Positions 34,548 through 45,694 of a stretch of DNA of 64,000 bases are shown here, piece after piece; the first letter of the stretch is position 1, and each line of letters opens with the position of its first letter. The stretch covers positions 1 through 64,000 of the forward strand of contig NW_026251424.1 of NCBI RefSeq assembly GCF_025118155.1. The letters run 5' to 3'. The notes beneath the pieces were generated by a model that saw only the letters and a program-made list of their open reading frames with translations, ran no database searches and was not told the DNA's origin. The DNA comes from Cokeromyces recurvatus (Eukaryota; Mucoromycota; Mucoromycetes; Mucorales; Mucoraceae). The position numbers and the translations under genes were made by a program.

Positions 34548-36692
34548 ATGACAATTGAAGAAATACCTGTTACCACTTTTCCAGTTCCTAAAAATCTTTT
34601 AGATGCTTCAAAAAATCCAATTCCTTTTGTTAATTCAATAGAAACATACAAGACTTTATGGAAAGAAAGTGTAGAAAAGCCTGATCTATTTTTTGGAAAT
34701 GTAAGTTGAAATATATTATGTAAATCAGGAAAGCAAAAAGACAGAATGCCTTATTTATTTATATTTTAATAAATGATATAGCTTGCTCGTGAACTAATCA
34801 CTTGGTCAAGACCTTTTAATATTGTTCATCATGGTTCTTTTGAAACGGGGGATGTATCTTGGTTTTTAGATGGCGAGCTTAATGTTGCTTATAATTGTGT
34901 TGATAGACATGCTCTTGCTACTCCTGATAAAATTGCTATCATTCATGAAGGTGATGAGCCTGATCAAGTTCGAAATATCACTTATGGTGAATTATTACGT
35001 TTAGTATGTCAAATGGGTAATACATTAAAGAGTTTGGGTGTACGTAAAGGAGATAGTGTAGCTATCTATATGCCTATGATCCCTGAGGCAATCGTCGCTA
35101 TGCTCGCTTGTGCTCGTATTGGTGCTGTTCATTCAGTTGTCTTTGCTGGGTTTTCTTCTGATTCTCTTCGTGATCGTGTTATCGATTGTGCAGCTCGTAT
35201 CATCATCACCTCTGATGAGGGTCGTCGTGGTGGTAAATCGGTGGCTACTAAACGTATTGTAGATGATGCTCTTCGTTCAAATCAAACACAAGTTGAAAAT
35301 GTCATTGTCTTCCGTCGTACTGGTTCCCCTATTGATTGGGTTAAGGATCGTGATCTTTGGTGGCATGAAGAGATGGCTAAGGCTCGAGCTTATTGTCCAC
35401 CTGAACCTATGAATGCTGAAGATCCTCTTTTCCTTTTATATACTTCTGGTTCTACTGGTAAACCAAAAGGTATCTTGCATACAACAGGTGGTTATCTCCT
35501 GGGTGCTGCTATGACGGTTAAATATGTTTTTGATTACCATGAAGGTGATATTCATGCTTGTATGGCTGATATCGGTTGGATCACGGTAACGTAGTATATA
35601 ACGATACATCTTTATATTTTTTTTTCACAAATGTAACATGTATACTAATATATACATATATAAATATAGGGTCATACATATATTGTCTATGGTCCTCTTG
35701 CTTTAGGTGGTACAACTGTCTTATTTGAAAGTACACCTACTTATCCTAATCCTAGTCGATTCTGGCAATTGATTGAAAAACATAAGATTACCCAGTTCTA
35801 TACTGCTCCTACTGCCATTCGTGCTCTTCGTCGTCTTGGTGATCAATGGGTGGCGAAACATGATTTATCTACACTTCGCGTCATTGGATCTGTAGGTGAA
35901 CCTATTAATCCTGAAGCTTGGGAATGGTATAATGAGAAGGTCGGTCATTGTCAATGCGCTGTTGTAGATACCTATTGGCAAACTGAGACAGGTTCAATCA
36001 TCATCACTCCTCTTCCTGGTTCTCATCCTACTAAACCTGGTTCGGCTACTCTTCCCTTCTTTGGTATTCAACCAGAAATTTTAGATCCTGTAACTGGTAA
36101 GGTGATAACAGGTATTCATGAAACAGGTGTCCTCGCTATTCGTCAGCCTTGGCCTTCCATGGCACGTACCATTTATAACGATCATGCTCGATTTGTGGAT
36201 ACCTATCTTAAGCCTTATCCTGGTTACTATTTTACCGGGGATGGTGCCTATCGTGACAAGGATGGTTACATTTGGATTCAAGGACGTGTGGATGATGTTA
36301 TCAACGTCTCTGGTCATCGTTTGTCTACTGCTGAAATCGAGTCTGCACTCGTTCATCATGAGGCCGTGGCTGAAGCTGCTGTCATCGGTGGTCATGATGA
36401 ATTAACTGGTCAGTGTATTCATGCCTTCGTCTCTATTCGTCCAAACGTGGACGCCGCCGAGGGTTTAGAAAAGGAACTTACCTTACTCGTTCGTAAAATT
36501 ATTGGCCCTTTCGCTACACCTAAACGCATCTACATCGTAAATGAGCACCCAAAAACGCGTTCTGGAAAGATCATGCGTCGTATCCTTCGAAAGATTGTTA
36601 ATGGGGAACAAGATTCTCTTGGTGATACCTCTACTCTTGCTGATCAATCTGTTATCCCTACTTTAATTCGTCTTGTTCATGGCAACAAGTAA
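34548..36692 (+). CDS. ACS1: Acetyl-CoA synthetase (AMP-forming)
   Basis: Three exons, 34548-34700, 34782-35585 and 35670-36692, giving 659 aa, the normal length. It activates acetate to acetyl-CoA through an acetyl-AMP intermediate. Motifs in order: [20 protein letters not shown], the ATP loop [20 protein letters not shown] (~residues 285-305), [16 protein letters not shown] across intron 2, [11 protein letters not shown] (~430), [20 protein letters not shown] and [19 protein letters not shown] (~540-575), and the C-terminal catalytic lysine region [14 protein letters not shown] (~625). No N-terminal targeting peptide is seen, so the enzyme is probably cytosolic and nuclear. Codon use is C/T-ending at many positions compared with neighbours, consistent with high expression. 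Confidence 0.97.
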
Positions 36693-36716
36693 AAAAAAAA
36701 AAAAAAAAAAAAAAAA
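36691..36716. repeat. Poly(A) tract directly after the ACS1 stop codon
   Basis: An A run of about 26 nt starts within the TAA stop. It is genomic, so it may be a slippage-expanded tract in the 3' UTR. Confidence 0.85.
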
Positions 36717-37082
36717 GCCATCATTCCTCCCTCTCCCTTTATCTTTTCTTTCAAAACCTATATTTAACAAGAAAAAAAAATCTATTCTTTATTTTATTTT
36801 TTTTATACAAATTACGTATCGCTATTGTTTTATATATCATTAACTGTAATAAATTATTTTAAATATAATGTAAAGACCAGATGTATAGATTCAAAAGAAA
36901 ATACGTACATACATATATACATGTATACATACATATATAGTTCAGTATTATTTTAAGCCTTTATCTAACCATATTATACAAATAACACATTTACTATTAT
37001 AAAATGCATTAACAAGGAAAGAAAAAAAAACTATTTGTATTAGAAAAGAAATATGTATGTAGTTTATATATTGTCAATGTAT
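36717..37082. other. Convergent 3' flanks of ACS1 and the BRWD gene
   Basis: About 370 nt between convergent stop codons, AT-rich with ATACATACATAT repeats near 36903-36940. No gene was seen. Confidence 0.6.
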
Positions 37083-40000
37083 TTATTCGTAGTCATCATC
37101 ATCATCATCGTCATAGGCTATAAAGTTATCATCTTCATCAGAATAAGTCCATGAATTCCTTATTGATCTCTTAACAACAGGTTCTTCATCCGATTCTTCA
37201 TAATTTTGTGCTTCATCATTATTATATTCATCATCTGATTCTTCTATTATGACTCTTTTCCGTCCACCTCCTCTTGTTAAAGCAAGTGGCATTGAAGGTT
37301 CTTTAATTTAATAGTATTAGATACCTTTTGTTCTAAAGTATATATTTAAACCTTTACCCTCCCCTTCCTTCCCCTCCTCTGCCCCCCCTTTTTTTTTAAC
37401 TTACTTAATATACGTGATTTAAAAAAATGGGCTAATCGAACTGCATTTTTATGTGCTGCTGAAGATTCAGCATTATATCGCATAGCATTTTTCTTTATCA
37501 GTTCTACATCATCAATTAAGCCCTATGAATATTGAATAGCTTTAATATATATGATAAAATAAAAAGAGAGAGAAAAAAAACACACTTACATCTACAGATC
37601 GATAAAAATTATTGTCTATTCTCTCTTTTACCATGTCTAGACAAATAGGGTATGCAATGATGGATAAATAAGCAGGATATTCATAATAATTGACTTGATG
37701 TACATATAATTGGAAATCATCTACACTTGAAAGCCATGCCAGTGTGTCCTTGGCCCGTTTGATCTGTTCTGCTGTTAAACTAGGTTGAACATCATAGCGA
37801 ACACGGAAATCTTCACCAAAGGGGACTAATTCCCATGGACATATGTCTTCAGGTGTGGATGTATTATCATCCCAAATAACATGAAAATAGGCCCATGGAC
37901 TCGGCAAATTGGCTTGCTTCCATGGTAATCCTTGTTGGTTAAGATGTGATATAGTACCTGTATATTGGCCTGCATCATCATATATGGCACTCACTTTTTG
38001 TCCTACTTTAAGTGTTTGAAAGATATCCATAGATGCCATAAACCGTTCCCAAAGAATAATAAATTCAGGACAGCCATCCTCATCACTATATTCAATGACT
38101 TCATCTTGTTTTAAGGAGATCCAATTAGGCTCCTCTTGTCGAGCAAGTACTTGTTGAAGGTTGGAGAGTTTAAGCATAGTTACTTTTAATTTACAATAGG
38201 TAGGAGGTCCTGTTTGCCAGTTAATATTAGACACTCTTCCAAATAAAACAGGTTGATGCTTATCAATAATGCCATGTTTTTCATCAAAGAAATGCTTCAT
38301 TTCAGATGCTCTTAAATATTGCTTGTGTCCTTCAGTTAAGATGACTACAGTATCTCCTAGTTGAGGTAAATATTTTGAGAGTGAACGGTCTGTTTTTACA
38401 ATCCAAGGGATAGGTTCATATTCTTTAATTTCTTCTTCAGTTAATACACGAATACTATCACGCTGCTTTCCATGTCGTTTGTGTGTTGCTGATGATTTGT
38501 TTGCTGTGGTTGATATAGAGTTTTTGATAACAGGTGTTGTATCTTGTTGTTTAGTGCGGCTTCTTGTTGTACGACCCATCGCATGATGATTATCCTTGTT
38601 TTTACTCGATCCAACGCTACTATTATCATTGTCGTTTAGATAATATAAGAATTGTTGTGATGAGGAATCTGGATCACCGCCATTATTTAGAAGAGTAGAA
38701 GAGCGCAGTTTGCGTTTACCTTTACGATCTTCAATAGGCTCTGAAGAAGATGTAGTGGGTTGCTGAGAGGATGATGCTATATTTAAGTCTATATTTCGAT
38801 TCTTTTGTTTAGCACTATTAGAAGGCCCAGCTTCTAGATAATCACTATGTTCATCATCACTTTCATCTTCTTCCTCTTCCACATCTACAAACTCTTCCTC
38901 CCTCTCCTCCTCCTCCTCCTCCTCCTCTTCTTCTTCTTCACTTTCTAAATCACTTTCTACATAGGATGGTATCTCAGCCACTCTTCGTCTTGCTCGTGCT
39001 CGTACTGGTTGTTCTTCTTCATCCTCCTCCTCGGATCGTTCACGGGTACGTTTACGAGTAGATCGAGTATTACCTCGTGTACTTGGTCGACCCACACCAC
39101 CACCACGTCCTCGTCCACGACCTCGTCTACGAGTCGTTACTCCTCGTCGTGTTTGACTGCTTGATGTGCTACGGGATGTAGAAGGACGATACAGAGATTG
39201 AGATCCTAACTGACCAGCGCGACTTCGTGTGATGGGGCCTTCTTCTTCTTCATCTTCATGGCCTGAGGGAATCATTTCATCATCATCTTGGGCAACAAAA
39301 TCATCTGAGCCTGCTTCATCTTCACTACTGCCTGCACTTGATACATAATCTGCATTACCTGCTTCGTCATCATGATAGTCTTCGTCCTCAGAATCATCTG
39401 GTAATAAGACAGGAAAGATGGGTGGTGGAAATTGAAATTGAACATTACCTGTAGTTGCGATGTCTGTTTCTTCATCTTCATCCACTTTAACAAACTCTCG
39501 TCTCCTTTTCGCTATCGTAGCACGATCGAGAGTAGGAAGAACAATAAGTTTAATGTTACGAATTCTAAAATAAATATTATACAAATTAATTTCATTAGAC
39601 TTTTACACTCAATATTAAATTCCATAATATACATACTCTTCCTCTTCATGGTTATAACATGCAGATCGTTTCAAGTCTTCTATTTCAAATGTTTCTGGAG
39701 TAATCGGAATACTTCGACCATAACCCAGCTTATTTTGGTTAGGATAAGCTACTCCTTGTAAATCAATGATAGGTGAAAAGGGCAAGGCATAAGGTTCTTG
39801 TTGTGTTGCTTCATCTAAAAATGAACCATCTGCATAATGGCGTAATGCCTGATAATCTGACATAAAATATTGTCCTCTTCCCCAACTTCGTACTTGTTCA
39901 TAATCTTTATCTAATCCACCAATACCAAATAATGTACAATGTCCTTCTTCATCTGTAATAGCATATTTCATACCGTCCTTAGAAAATTTACAATCTGTAA

Positions 40001-42320
40001 ATGTTCTACCAACATGATTTGTACAATTGATCACTTTTTTTTTCTCAACATCCCAGAGGATAACATTACCGTCATAACCTGCAGAAAGAATAGTATTTGA
40101 ATCAAGTGGATGACTATCAAGAGCATATATCTCTCCATTATGCCCTTTAAGAACGCAAGCAGGTTCTCCATTAAAGGCATAGTAAACTCTGATTTCTCCT
40201 TGGTTTGAAGCAACAGCACACCATCGATCATCCGCACTCCAAGCAATCATAGATACTTTGGGTGAATCTGATGATTGTGATGGCACTGCCGCTTCTCTAG
40301 GTGTATCAATATCCATATCCGAAAGAGAAGAAGTTGAAAGCTCATCTTCTAAAGGAGGCATAAGCGTTCCAAATTCGTTGGAATCAGATAATGCTGACTG
40401 TTGTATTTTATCATGTACATGATCTGATGATCGTGAATTAGCCCTACTCATAACGGTTGAATTGGGAGTTGAAGGCTTTACAATAGTTGTCGTGTCATTT
40501 ACAGGTTGTTTAAGATCCAATACGATTGAGTTCCATTGTTTTTTATTTTTATCAAAAGTCCAAATTCTAGCTGTACCATCTTGACATCCACTTAAGATAC
40601 GCTGTCCATCATGACTGAATGCTAAATCAGTTACACTACCCATATGACCTTCTAATGTACCAATGGGTATTACTGATTGAGTTTGTACTGGGTTATTCTT
40701 ATCTGGAAATAAAGCATTCGCAAATCTTCTTCTTCCTCTTCCTGTAGATCTTTCTTGACTACTATAGTCAGTATGTCCAGAAACATGTGTGGACGATGTT
40801 ACGCCTTCATGCGTAGTCTGCACTTGGATTGTTGAAAACACATACACAAATCCATCATCACCTGCTACAGAAAACTTTGTGCCTGTATAATTGAATGAAG
40901 AGCATCTTAATCTATCTCTTGCTCTAAATCGACAGCTAAATGTGATTGGTGAATCTGTATCAAAGAATTGTAATGTATCGCGATCCCATTTCCATAAACG
41001 AACAAAACCATCTTCATTTGTTGCCATTAAATAGCGTGTTTCTGCTCTTGGTGATGGTGAAAATTTGACAGTTGTGAAAGGTTTAATCTGATTTTTTTTT
41101 TTGAATAGTATACATAAGTATGTCATCCTTTACGCATGTTAACTATACAACTTACAGCATTAGAATTAGGTCTAAGACACATAATCGGCTTATATTCCTC
41201 CATTGTCCAGACACGAACCGTACCATCTGAAGATGCAGTTGCAATTAACGTGTTTTCTTGATTAATAGCAATATCTGTAATCACATTTTGATGACCTCTA
41301 ATGGTATGAATGAGATGTCCTGTTCGTACACACCATACTTTGACAAGAAAATCGTCACTGCCTGTAAATAATCTTCTATTTGTTTTATCGAATACAACCG
41401 AATAAACTGGATTACGATGACCTGATATAGTAACATGCTATGTATAATATGAAATCATTTTTTAGTTGTTTTCCAAATATATACACATTTATATTCATTG
41501 TATGCACCTCTCTATAAAATGTAGATATTGAAGTTGGCATTTGAGTCTTTTTCATAATTTTTGCACTCATTTCTCTTGCAATCAACATACGATCTATATT
41601 TATGGGTATACAAATAAGTTATGAATAATAATAATAACATAATAATAATAATAATAATAATAAAAGTAACTCACGTATAGATAATTTGCCTAATTGCTTC
41701 ATGGTCATTGTTAAATAATTACAACGTTCTACTTCTTTATGAGGTACAAAAGCAGAAAGCATAGTTAAAAGAGAATTGTCACCATGTCTCAATGCACTCA
41801 CTCGAAGTACAGTCGGATCACCTGTTTCTCTAAAGTGATTTAAAAGTTTACGAAGTAGATCTAATAAATAGTTGTTGTCAACATCTGGATATTCTCTAGA
41901 CTACAATAAAAAAGAGAGAAAATAATAATAAAAATGGTGAATTAATTACTCTATTTTTTATACATGAGCATAATCGTTTTGTTTTATTTTTACAAGTCGA
42001 TCCATCGTCATTAGTACTTGTTTTCCTTCATATGTCATTGTGCGAGGTAAAAGCTCATTGTGCTCTTTTAACTCGTTCTCAAGAACGCAAGCTGCTTTTT
42101 TACAAGGTCCTGCTGCAAGGAACTTGACAATCAAGTAATACAGCTAAATAAAAATATACATGTATATAAAAAAGAATTATTTTTAGATTAGAAAATAAGA
42201 TTTAGATTGAAAGTTGATGTATTGTTATTTACCTCTAAAAGGTCAAAAAAATAATTAATGTATATTAGCTAAAACATGACATAAAATTTTAATTGAATAA
42301 TAAAGATTACCTTGCTCCAT
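37083..42320 (-). CDS. BRWD: PHIP/BRWD-type WD40, CryptoTudor and bromodomain chromatin reader
   Basis: Main exons (minus): 41964-42143, 41675-41900, 41508-41593, 41156-41437, 39637-41087, 37590-39564, 37405-37522 and 37083-37300, encoding ~1511 aa. The N-terminal LYYLIVKFLAAGPCKKAA matches the PHIP/BRWD start. WD40 repeats span ~150-620 (GHTDYSS…, FSHDGQRILSGCQDGTARIW, SAGYDGNVILWDVE). A long disordered part follows with Glu tracts and an RGRGRGRGGGVGRPS AT-hook/RGG-like patch. The CryptoTudor segment YLPQLGDTVVILTEGHKQYL lies near 1130 and the bromodomain near 1365-1445, with the acetyl-lysine Asn in KKNAMRYNAESS. The tail is acidic. Family members read histone marks and, in animals, act with CUL4-DDB1. 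The initiator is uncertain: ATG at 42318-42320 needs a 2-nt exon (42233-42234) to join in frame, giving MEQE. Confidence 0.88.
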
Positions 42321-42972
42321 CTAAGTCAAGTTATTTTTATATACCAGAAAATGGCAAATATGTGTGTATGTATAATAAAAAAAAAAAAAATGCTGGGCAA
42401 GTTGTAGTGAAAAAAAAAAAAAATAAAATAAAATAAAATATAAAACAACGAATAATTTTGAAAGACAATGAGAAACATACTATATACACCCTATGTTAAG
42501 CACTATTAAATTAATTGATTGTTCAGTATGACCAAAAATAGCATGGACTATTTCATGCAACCAAAAAAAAAAAAAAAATAAGCTTTTTGTATTAATGAAT
42601 TTACAAAGTATCATTTTGTCTGAAAAAGTGGTTACAAAATATCAATTGTATTAAAAGGAAGCTTGTTAAATATGGCTTAGAAAACTGAGTACGGATAGCA
42701 TTTATAACATATACTTTTGCTTCAAAATGGCACTAATGATTATTGTGAACTACACAACTACTTTAAACAAATGAAAACATATGCTAATTCATAAGTAACG
42801 GCTTTTTTTTTTCTTATTGTATTCATAAATGTCAAAGTATCCATTGTTTTACATGAAGTCTATTTTTGAGTTTCAAATTAGATTAAATCCTTGATGTGAC
42901 TGGCCTCAAAGTAATACATCCTTTTCTTTTTTTTTTTTTTTTTTTCTTGAACCTTTTTTTTTTTCACTTCAA
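42321..42972. promoter_or_regulatory. Divergent promoter region between BRWD and RFWD3 genes
   Basis: About 650 nt between two outward-transcribed genes. It is AT-rich with A/T runs near 42379-42392, 42409-42422 and 42932-42952. Promoter role is inferred from orientation. Confidence 0.45.
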
Positions 42973-44934
42973 ATGTGCTTGGCTTCAGGATCTGATCCAC
43001 CTAATAATGTAAATAAAATCGAGAATAAAAAACAAAAGCTTGATTCAAGTTATGAAAATGTATCGGGAGATGAAGATGAAACTTCTACTTGCATTATTTG
43101 TTCAGAAGTTTGGACAAGTAGGGGAGATCATTGTCTTGTTAGTTTACCATGCGGCCATTTATTTGGTAAAAAGTAAGCTAATATTATTTTTGGTTATCTA
43201 AAGAATGTTTATTGACCGAAATAAACATAGATGTATTGTGCGCTGGATATTGGATAAGTCAAGAAAGTCAAATTCAAAAAAAGCTGGATGTCCGATGTGC
43301 ATGTAAATAAAATAAATTAGAAAAAATGAAATGTATTTTAATTTATTTACAAAACTACATGTAGGAAAACTACACGTGAAACAGATATTCGTGTTGTAAA
43401 ACCATCAAAGATAGCAGTAAAAGATACTTCACAAATGGATTTATTAAAAAAAGAACTCGAAGCCCTTAAAAATAAAATAAAAGAAAATAAAAATGCTTTA
43501 GATTTAGCTCGCTTGTCTCTTAATTTACACAAGAAAGAACTAGAAAGAGCAAGAGAAAGACACATAATACAATTACCGCAGTAAGCATTAAATATAACGA
43601 TTAATTTGAATAATGAAAAAAAAAAAAACAGGCAAAACTGATCTTGTATTTTTTTTTTCTTTTTCTATTAAAAATTAGAATCAAAGAGACAATGATAATC
43701 AAAAATCCGTTAAGATCATTAAATGTAAATACATCTTATCTTTCACCTTCTTCTTCTCAGAACAATATTAAATTGCAACCTACTTTCAGCAATGTCAGTC
43801 ATGAAGATAAGGAAAACTACAACAAAATACCCGATAATTTTATCAATAAGATGGATCATACAAATATACCATATATAAAAAACTCATATCGCTATTCAAT
43901 ATGTAAATCGAAAAGACTATCTGAGAATAGACATGTGGCACGCGTAATGGCGTTAGATCAGCAATCTAATACCGCATATATATCATTTAAATCTTCTAAG
44001 GATGGACATGGAATACTTAAACTTAATTTAACCAATGTTGAGACGACAGAATTTATATCAACACATAATGGTTTAGTGCGAGATATACAATATAATAGTG
44101 AAAAGCCAAATTTGATTTTATCTACTGGCATAGATAAATCATTGCAATTAATATCGACCATTACGAATACAGTAGAGAAATCTGTGATGCTACCTACTGC
44201 AGGATGGTCATGTAGTTTTGATTCTTTAGATTCAAATAAATTACATTGTGGACTAATAGATAGTACTATCTTAACATATGATATACGGAATCTAAGTGTA
44301 CCATTTAACCAATTTAAAAGTTCAACTATTTCAAAAACCCCACTTCATTCTATGTTTTCAAAGAAAATCCTTGACAGAAGAGTTTTATGTTGTTCGAATT
44401 TAAATCAAGCATTTATATGGGACTATCATGAAGAGATACCTATCTGTAATTTGTTAAGCATAGAAAATGGTAAGCATATATCTATTTTTTTTATTATTAT
44501 TGGATAAAATGCTTTTCATTTGTTAATTGTTATACTTGTTAGGATACAAACCTTTTTCGTTCTCTTTCAATTATGGTAGTGAAAGCTCTTTATTGTTATC
44601 TTCAAGGAATAATATTGCAACAAAGCATCAACTTTTAAAATTAAATGAAGATTATTCAACAACTGTCATCGCTACTCTAGATTTCCAATTACCTCAAAAG
44701 AACTTGACAAGAACTTGTTCTTATGTAATGCATCCAGATATTATGGATAATCAAGAATCAGTTATATGTTATAGTAATGAAGTAGAAGGCATGTTATGTT
44801 TGTCGAAATCTAATCAGGATAAACTGCAACATTTTCGAATTAACAGCTGTCCTCTTGATATTCAAATATACGATCAATTAAGGCTGGCTTTCTTAACTGA
44901 TAATAGATTCTTTTTACTGCAGCTTAATAAGTAA
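42973..44934 (+). CDS. RFWD3: RFWD3-type RING-WD40 E3 ubiquitin ligase
   Basis: Five exons, 42973-43172, 43231-43302, 43365-43580, 43679-44469 and 44543-44934, giving 556 aa (human RFWD3 is 774). The RING finger spans exons 1-3: TCIICSEVWTSRGDHCLVSL, PCGHLFGKKCIVRWIL and KKAGCPMC, a C3HC4 arrangement with the final Cys pair before intron 2. A coiled coil follows (LLKKELEALKNKIKENKNAL, ~residues 110-155), then divergent WD40 repeats (RVMALDQQSNTAYISFKSS, LVRDIQYNSEKPNLILSTGI, AGWSCSFDSLDSNKLHCGLI). RFWD3 ubiquitinates RPA and RAD51 during replication-fork repair in animals; the same role here is inferred. The N-terminal extension of the animal protein is absent. Confidence 0.88.
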
Positions 44935-45694
44935 AACCTCTTTTATCATAACGATAGGAAGAAGTTTTCTTTTTATTTAGTATATTCTCATGTTATAAAA
45001 TATGTGTTTTTTTTGTATAGTATAGCTTAGTATCTTATTTTAATTCATTGTATATATTCACGTAATAAACATTATCAAATTAGCAAATTGTTAATGAGAT
45101 ATTTTCTATAAATATCCAAGGCAATTTATGTTAGGACATGTCATTAAACTAATGCTTTCGCCCCTCTTCCCCCCCCCACATTTTACATGTGGAAATAGTG
45201 TAACATCGATCTAAACTGATTGTATTCAATAAAAGATAAGACATTTCAATTTAGCGTTTATCATTATCTTTCGTTCCGTATTTTGATCCAATCATTTTTT
45301 CTGAAAATAGGCTAATCCTAATTATTCCTACATGCTGTATCATGAATATCCTTTTGAGTACTAACTGTTTCATATCATGTATATATTTTATTGTGCTTTC
45401 AAAATAAACAAATACTAGATTGCTTAATTAAATAGAGTACAAATTTGCATTACTTATTATGGTAGTTTAAGGAGTATGTGACTACTTATTATTTTTTTTT
45501 TTTAGCCTTTTCATAATAAATTTGGTTCCTGTAAAATTATTTTTTGTTATATATAGCTTCATCTTATATGTAAATTACTTGCTCCTTCTTAACTTGCTTT
45601 TATATACTTTTATTTATTTATATATTCCATAAGCACACTTACTTTACATTAAGTTTATATCTTGTTTATTAAACTACTTTTTTCAAAAAAAAAG
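44935..45694. other. Intergenic region between RFWD3 and kinesin-5
   Basis: 760 nt, AT-rich; includes a C9 run near 45169-45177 and T-rich stretches. It should hold the kinesin promoter. No gene was seen. Confidence 0.55.
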
